Positions 58,737 to 64,000 of a stretch of 64,000 bases of DNA are shown here, one piece after another. Where the stretch lies: NCBI GenBank assembly GCA_001792895.1, contig MARA01000009.1:310001-374000 (forward strand), in the 5' to 3' direction. The stretch's first letter is position 1; each line of letters starts with the position of its first letter. Below the pieces are notes generated by a model, which was not told the origin of the DNA, did not search any database, and was given only the letters and a program-made list of their open reading frames with translations. The DNA is from Lentinus brumalis. Taxonomy: Eukaryota > Basidiomycota > Agaricomycetes > Polyporales > Polyporaceae. Position numbers and translations under genes: made by a program.

Positions 58737-59462
58737 CATGCGATTATATACCGCGTCTGACTCTGTAGTCACGGTTTACTTGCGTCGAAGAACGTGTGAT
58801 GTTAAGAGCTACCGTTCCCGGAGTGTTGCTCGGTACATTCGGTGCAACGGTGCTGGTTGAAGGTCTCCAGACATTCGTTCCACCTTCCTTTAACCGAACG
58901 TCGAGAGAGTTGCTACAGAAGCTGTGGCGCAGCCCGCAGGTGTATAAGTAAGTAGTGGGTTTGGAACTTGGCTGGAGCCTGGCATGGGTCGCATGGCCTA
59001 TACTTACGCCCCCCTCCCAGTGCCGCTCGTACTTACTCCCACCAGCGCAGCGTCCTCCTAACGACGAACACGGCACTTGGACTGTGCGTGTCGCACTTCT
59101 CAAGACTTACTTCCAACTTCCAACTTCCAAGTTCGACGACACTGCGTCCTACCGGTGACCCGGGCCGTGCTACAGTGGGCGCTTGGAGTTGCCAGTTGCG
59201 GAAGCCAAGGACGGGACGCAAGTTCGTTCAGGTTCGTACAGGTTCTCAGTTTGCCTCTCCCTCTTGCCAGCGCATACGCTACCCACCCGGCCTACACGAC
59301 ACACACCACAAGACTTGGCCAACAGAACCATACGGCGAATCATTGGGATCATCTCGACACAGCCGACACGTGTCCGAGAACACGTAGCGCACGGTCGGGT
59401 GACGTGTAAGACATAAAAGTACTCGACGCGCACAACTGCATGCACACTCTCCTCCCCCGATC
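58737..59462. other. Upstream region of the LHS1-like gene, with CACTA flank
   Basis: About 730 bases between the transposon's right end and the ATG at 59463. No exon recognised. The insertion may have displaced upstream regulatory DNA. Confidence 0.45.
59412..59419 (+). promoter_or_regulatory. TATA-like box CATAAAAG
   Basis: GACATAAAAGTAC lies about 45 bases before the start codon of the LHS1-like gene. Confidence 0.45.
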
Positions 59463-62400
59463 ATGACCCGGCTCCTTCTCTTTCTCTGTCTGTGGCTCTC
59501 ATTATGGTCGGAACGTGTTCTCGGGTCCGTTCTGGCAATCGACTATGGCGCGGACTTCATCAAGGCCTCACTCATGAAACCCGGACAACCGTTTGACGTC
59601 CTACTCAACCGGGACTCGAAGCGGAAGATGCAGTCGACGGTCGGGTGGAAGCACAACGACAGGCTGTTTGGGCAGGACGCAGCTAGCATTGTGAGTGCTT
59701 GAAATCAGTTCTCCTTCTCTCGCCAAGGCTCACGGACGTCGCGTCGACGCTTCGCAAAGGCCGGTCGATTCCCGCTGGACTCGTTCTCGTCCCTCAAATT
59801 CTTGCAAGCCGCCCCCTATGGCTCAGAGGCTGCCTCCTTCTATGCCTCTATCTCCACGGCGGACATGGTGCAGACCGAGCGCGGCACCGTTGCTCTGCGC
59901 CGGTCGGACGGTACGGAGTGGACGGTGGAGGAACTCATTGCCATGCAGTTCGCGTACGTACGCGAGCTCGCAGAAAGCACGGCGGGAGAAAAGGTGTCCG
60001 ATGTCATCGTCACTGTTCCCCCGTACTACACGCAGTTCGAGCGCGACGCCGTCGTGGATGCCATCGAGATATCTGGGCTCCGCACACTCGCGCTCATCAA
60101 CGACGGTACCGCGGTCGCGGTCAACTACGCCATGACGCGCTCGTTCCCTACGCCAGAGTACCACGTCATCTTCGATGCTGGTGCGTCTTCCATTCGCGCC
60201 ACCGTCGTGGAGTTCTCTGCGGCGAGCGACCCCAAGTCCAAGGTCGTCAAGGACGCGACGCAGATCACCGTCCATGGCATCGGCTACGACAGGTACACTG
60301 GCGGAACGGAGCTCACCAGGCGCCTCCGCGATCTCCTCCTCAACGACTTCCAGAAGCGGTACAAGCGCGATATCAGCAACGACAAGCGTGCCATGGCGAA
60401 GCTGTGGAAAGAGGCGGGGCGCGTCAAGACCATTCTCAGCGCGAACAATGAGGCTCAGGCGACGGTGAGGTACTCATCCTTGTATATGTCTCCTAGCGAT
60501 GCTAACTGAACCGGGCTAGATTGAGAGCCTTGCTTACGACCTCGACTACAAGGGCAAGTTCACTCGCGCTGAGTTTGAGGCGGCATGTAAAGACCTCAAG
60601 TTACATTATGCTGTGCCCATTCTCGAGGCTCTCGCGCATTCTGGACTGAAGCTGGTATGTATCATATATGTCTACGATGCTACAGCTGTGTTGACGCAAG
60701 CGTAGGACAACATCACCTCTGTCATTCTTGCTGGTGGTGCGTCGAGGACGCCGATGATACAGGACGCCGTCAAGGCCGCGGTTGGGGCGAACAAACTCGC
60801 ATTCAACGTGAACGCCGACGAGGCCGCGGTCCTCGGTGCTGCTCTTCACGGCGCCGGCCTGAGTCGCCAGTTCAAGACCAAGGATATCCGCATCACGGAC
60901 ATTGGCCCGTACGATATCCAGGTCTCCTACCAAGCGGAGTCCAAGCAGCCCGGCGCGCGTCCGCGCACGATCAACTCGCTTGTCTTCCCGGCGGGCTCGA
61001 AGACCGGCACGAAGAAGACACTTACGTTCAAGCGTCAAGATGACTTCTCGGTGAAGCTGGCGTACAAGACTCCTCCTCTTCGGTGAGTTCTCTTGTCTAC
61101 GACCAACGTCACGCACTGCTAAGTTGACGATAGTGGGTACCCTACCGACTTCCTTGAGGCTGAGATCGTAGGTGTGGGCGAGGCAATCAAGAACTTGACC
61201 GAAGCTGGCGCGACCGACCCTGTCATCAAGGCGACCGTCATGCTCTCCGAGTCAGGGTTTGCTTCGCTCCGTGACGCCATCGTCACTGGCGAGTTCAAGG
61301 ATGAGTCGCTTACTGGTGAGTACCGTTCGCTTCGTCAATCAGACAGCTGCGTCATGCGTGAATGCAGGCAAACTGAAGGATCTCTTTGGCAAAGGTTCTT
61401 CTTCGTCTGCGTCTGTTGACGAGACGACCGCGGATGTGGGCACTGCCGAGGCTGACCCGACCGCAACGTCCTCTTCTGCCGAGACTTCGGCCACGGCTGT
61501 CTCGAAGAAGGAGCCCATCCCTCTCGAGATCGACACGAAGTTCCCTACCATTCCTCCCATGAGTGTCGCAGAGAAGCGCATGGGACGCGACAGGTTCGTT
61601 GCACACTGCGATACGGAGGGAATCACCACCACTGACTCGTTGCTGTAGGCTCAAAGCTATCGACGCTGAAGAAGCGTCGAAGAGGAGGCGCGAAGAAGCG
61701 CGCAACACTCTCGAAGCCTACGTCTACCGCCTCCGCGACCTCTTAGAGGACGAATCTACTGAGGCACCGTTCGTCAAATGCTCCCAGTCAGCCGAGCGCA
61801 AGGCCATCTCCGAGAAGCTTGCCGAGACGTACGCATGGCTCCAGGAGCATGGCGACGACGCCACTACGATGGAGTACATTGACAAGCGGACCGCACTAGA
61901 GTGAGTAGCTTTTTTTAGCGCAACCCACTGCAGCCTCTGACCCAAGCCCTTGCATCTGCAGGAGCCTCGAGCGCCCGATTGTGCACCGCTACAAGGAAAT
62001 CGAAGAGTTCCCGCAGGCCTTGAATAACAGCCAGATGTGGAATTGGAGCTCGCGGCTGTTCCTGACGGACGCGCGGCTGAACATGACACAGGAGCTCGAG
62101 GCGGGACTTCCAACGAAGTACACGAAGGAGGAGCTCGACGAGTTCGAGAAGGTCCTCAAGGAACACGAGAGCTGGCTTGACGAGTGGGTCGAGAAGCAGA
62201 AGAAGGTCAAGATGAACGAGGACCCGGTCATCCTCTCGAGCGAGATGCGTGCGCGCGCGAAGGTGCTCGAGAACCACCTCCAGAAGCTCTACCGCAAACG
62301 CACGCCGAAGCCCGCCACCACGAAGAAGTCGAGCGCGAGCGCGAGTTCGGGTACGGCGTCGACGTCGGCGGGGACATCGGAAGCGACATCGGAATCGGAC

Positions 62401-62475
62401 ACGGCGTCGGCGGGGAGCTCGTCGAGCACTGGTGCGGCGTCGTCTCAAGACCCACACAGACACGAAGAGCTGTAG
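59463..62475 (+). CDS. LHS1: ER-lumenal Hsp70-like chaperone, Lhs1/GRP170 (HYOU1) class
   Basis: Eight exons (59463-59690, 59760-60464, 60520-60654, 60706-61082, 61134-61315, 61368-61593, 61649-61900, 61962-62475) give 872 residues, close to yeast Lhs1. A signal peptide (RLLLFLCLWLSLWSERVLG) precedes the Hsp70 nucleotide-binding domain: LAIDYGADFIKASLM, VTVPPYYTQFERDAVVDAI, ALINDGTAVAVNYAM, VIFDAGASSIRATVVEF and SVILAGGASRTPMIQDAV. The substrate-binding part, an acidic Ser-rich loop (about 610-650) and a long helical lid follow. A Ser/Thr/Ala-rich tail ends HEEL, an ER-retrieval signal. Lhs1 assists translocation into the ER and exchanges nucleotide on BiP/Kar2. All phases agree. Confidence 0.93.
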
Positions 62476-64000
62476 AGTAATGCATACCTTCTCACGTACA
62501 TTAATGTTATTGCTAGGATCATAGACCATAGATTCATCGTGGTTGCATCTATCTCCCCTTCGACGGCGTGCCGAAGTGGATTGGCTGACAGGACAGTGAG
62601 TACTACTCGCATCCCACACGCAGTTGGATAGTGACCTGCGGCCACAGTATCAGAGATGGAGACCCACGTGCACCTGTCCGCGGATGACTTTCGTGTGCGA
62701 ATGCACCTCGCGCGTCATCGTGCAGTGAGCATCTTGCGCTCGCGCCTGCTCGCGCTGAGCGAAATGACCAGGGAAAACAGCTCCCAGTTGGGAACAGGTT
62801 TGATGACGCCTTCTTCGACAAAGACATGACTCTGCGTTGATGAGATGGACGCTTTGTCGCGGCCAAACCACCGAGCGCTTGGCCCGCTCGTGCCCCGCGC
62901 CTATAAAGAGCCTCGCTTGTCCTCCACTCTCTCTCTTTCTCGACGACCACCATCTTCCCTCGCCTCTTCCCCTCAACTGCAGACGACCGCTGTATCTCTG
63001 CTTGAGGCCCGACGCTATGCCTCGCCCTGGCCGCCAGTCGATACACGGACACATACAAATCGGAGTAGGCCGCCAACCACTGGCACCCCCGACGGTGCTC
63101 AAAGCTCGGTAGTTCAGCCCAGCCGTCGCCCATTCCGGGACTTGCATCGCTATACTGTGTGCTCTATGGTTTTGCAATTGCTCGCTGACCTGTCTAGGCA
63201 ACAGATCCTCGATTGTCTGAACCACTTCTCGTAGTGGCACAACCACCTTTCGCAACCACCGCCTCCGCCGCCGGCCCCTCGCCACTTCCCCCAGCAGCAA
63301 ATCTCCCCAAAGATCTGCCTCGACGCTGTGCACCTACTGAGCATCGCTCTTGGCATAGACCACGGCACAATCACCACCTCAAACCACCTCCGACATTGTT
63401 CATGACGCTGTGGTCAGAGCTCACTGCGTCACTGCTGGCTTGCTTGCGCTTCGGATCCGAAAACCCACTGTGTTGACCACAATACTTGATCTGGCATCAA
63501 CAGTGGCTCATGCGCGATGCCGTCCACCACTGCCATCATCAACACTTTGCATCACTCAATGTCCGGTCGACCGTCGATTTGAGCAAGCATAATGCATATC
63601 AGCGCACTGTCTGGGCGACGCCTCTCCTATGTTCGTCCCAAGCATGGCTCAAGATAATGCTTCCACCTCTGCAACACCGCAACCTGCTCGTGGGCGTTGC
63701 ACGGAAGTACACATACTGCTACGGAGAAAGATCAACGATATCGGACGATGAGCAGAGTGTCTACAGTACGTCATGCTATCTGTTTTGGCGACTCAGAACA
63801 CTCATCGGCCGCGTGACTCTCAGAGGAGTCTTTATCAAGGCAATCAACACTATGTCAAGACAAGCCTTCTCAAGCGAACAGATCAGTCCCACGTCTCCTA
63901 TCACCAGGCTCACCTGAGTAGACAAGGACTCTCGACAGGCTGGTGTCAACAATTTCTTGCTAGCGACACCACCCTCGCCAGCGCCGCCACGCCCGTCTGA
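62476..64000. other. Right flank, repeat-derived, no gene recognised
   Basis: Contains a partial copy of the dispersed repeat (next entry). From about 63140 to the edge no coding exon is convincing. Confidence 0.4.
62840..63140 (+). repeat. Partial, diverged third copy of the dispersed repeat (promoter part)
   Basis: GGCCAAACCACCGAGCGCTT, the TATA variant CTATAAAGAG and CGACCACCATCTTCCCTCGC parallel 8529-8640 in the left copy, and GCTCGGTAGTTC parallels GCTCGGTGGTTC at about 8735. Divergence is higher than between the two full copies. Confidence 0.6.

Noticed and set aside
1..64000. CRISPR arrays, bacterial operons, ribosomal RNA genes
   Set aside because: None seen; splice-rich gene structure and family content are fungal. 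Short direct repeats present are tandem arrays or transposon subterminal motifs.

Overview
The window is fungal, very probably from an agaricomycete basidiomycete such as a polypore. The DNA is GC-rich. Genes are cut by many 45-70 base GT-AG introns, some around exons of only 12-25 bases. The families point the same way: a Plavaka-type transposase, DUF6534, DUF6698-like and DUF7598-like proteins, and a tnp2 CACTA transposon carrying a TET/JBP-type dioxygenase. Exon joins given here were chosen by eye from splice sites and reading phase. For the spliced genes with listed exons, the exon lengths sum to a multiple of three, except the BAG gene.

Layout. 1-3437: the 5' part of a Plavaka-like transposase (minus strand, running off the left edge) diverges from a DUF6698-like gene; a perfect 42-base-arm palindrome lies between them. 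4181-4759: a 579-base hAT-like MITE enclosing a TTAGGG-like tract. 5353-5997: a small secreted cysteine-rich protein. 6345-10171 and 40667-44458: two inverted copies of one 3.8 kb repeat, bracketing about 30.5 kb of host genes. A partial third copy lies near the right edge.

Between the inverted copies are a TFIIIC subunit and a BAG/IQ protein (divergent); two tandem DUF6534 membrane proteins with about 21 tiny exons each; a Munc13/Ync13-like vesicle-fusion protein; a Ser/Pro-rich protein; a MARVEL protein; a DUF7598-like membrane protein; an auxin-efflux-carrier-type transporter; and an SRPBCC/START-like protein.

44507-58732 is an apparently complete 14.2 kb CACTA (EnSpm) transposon, with terminal inverted repeats CACTACGGGAAGTA and a 4-base target duplication CCTA. 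It carries an intact five-exon tnp2 transposase; convergent to it, 44 bases away, an intact TET/JBP-like 2-oxoglutarate/Fe(II) dioxygenase; divergent from the transposase, an RTC4-like-domain protein; and near the right end a small basic protein. This element is the main find: a DNA transposon that appears to carry its own DNA-base-modifying enzyme. 59463-62475 is the ER Hsp110/GRP170-class chaperone Lhs1, ending in an HEEL retrieval signal.
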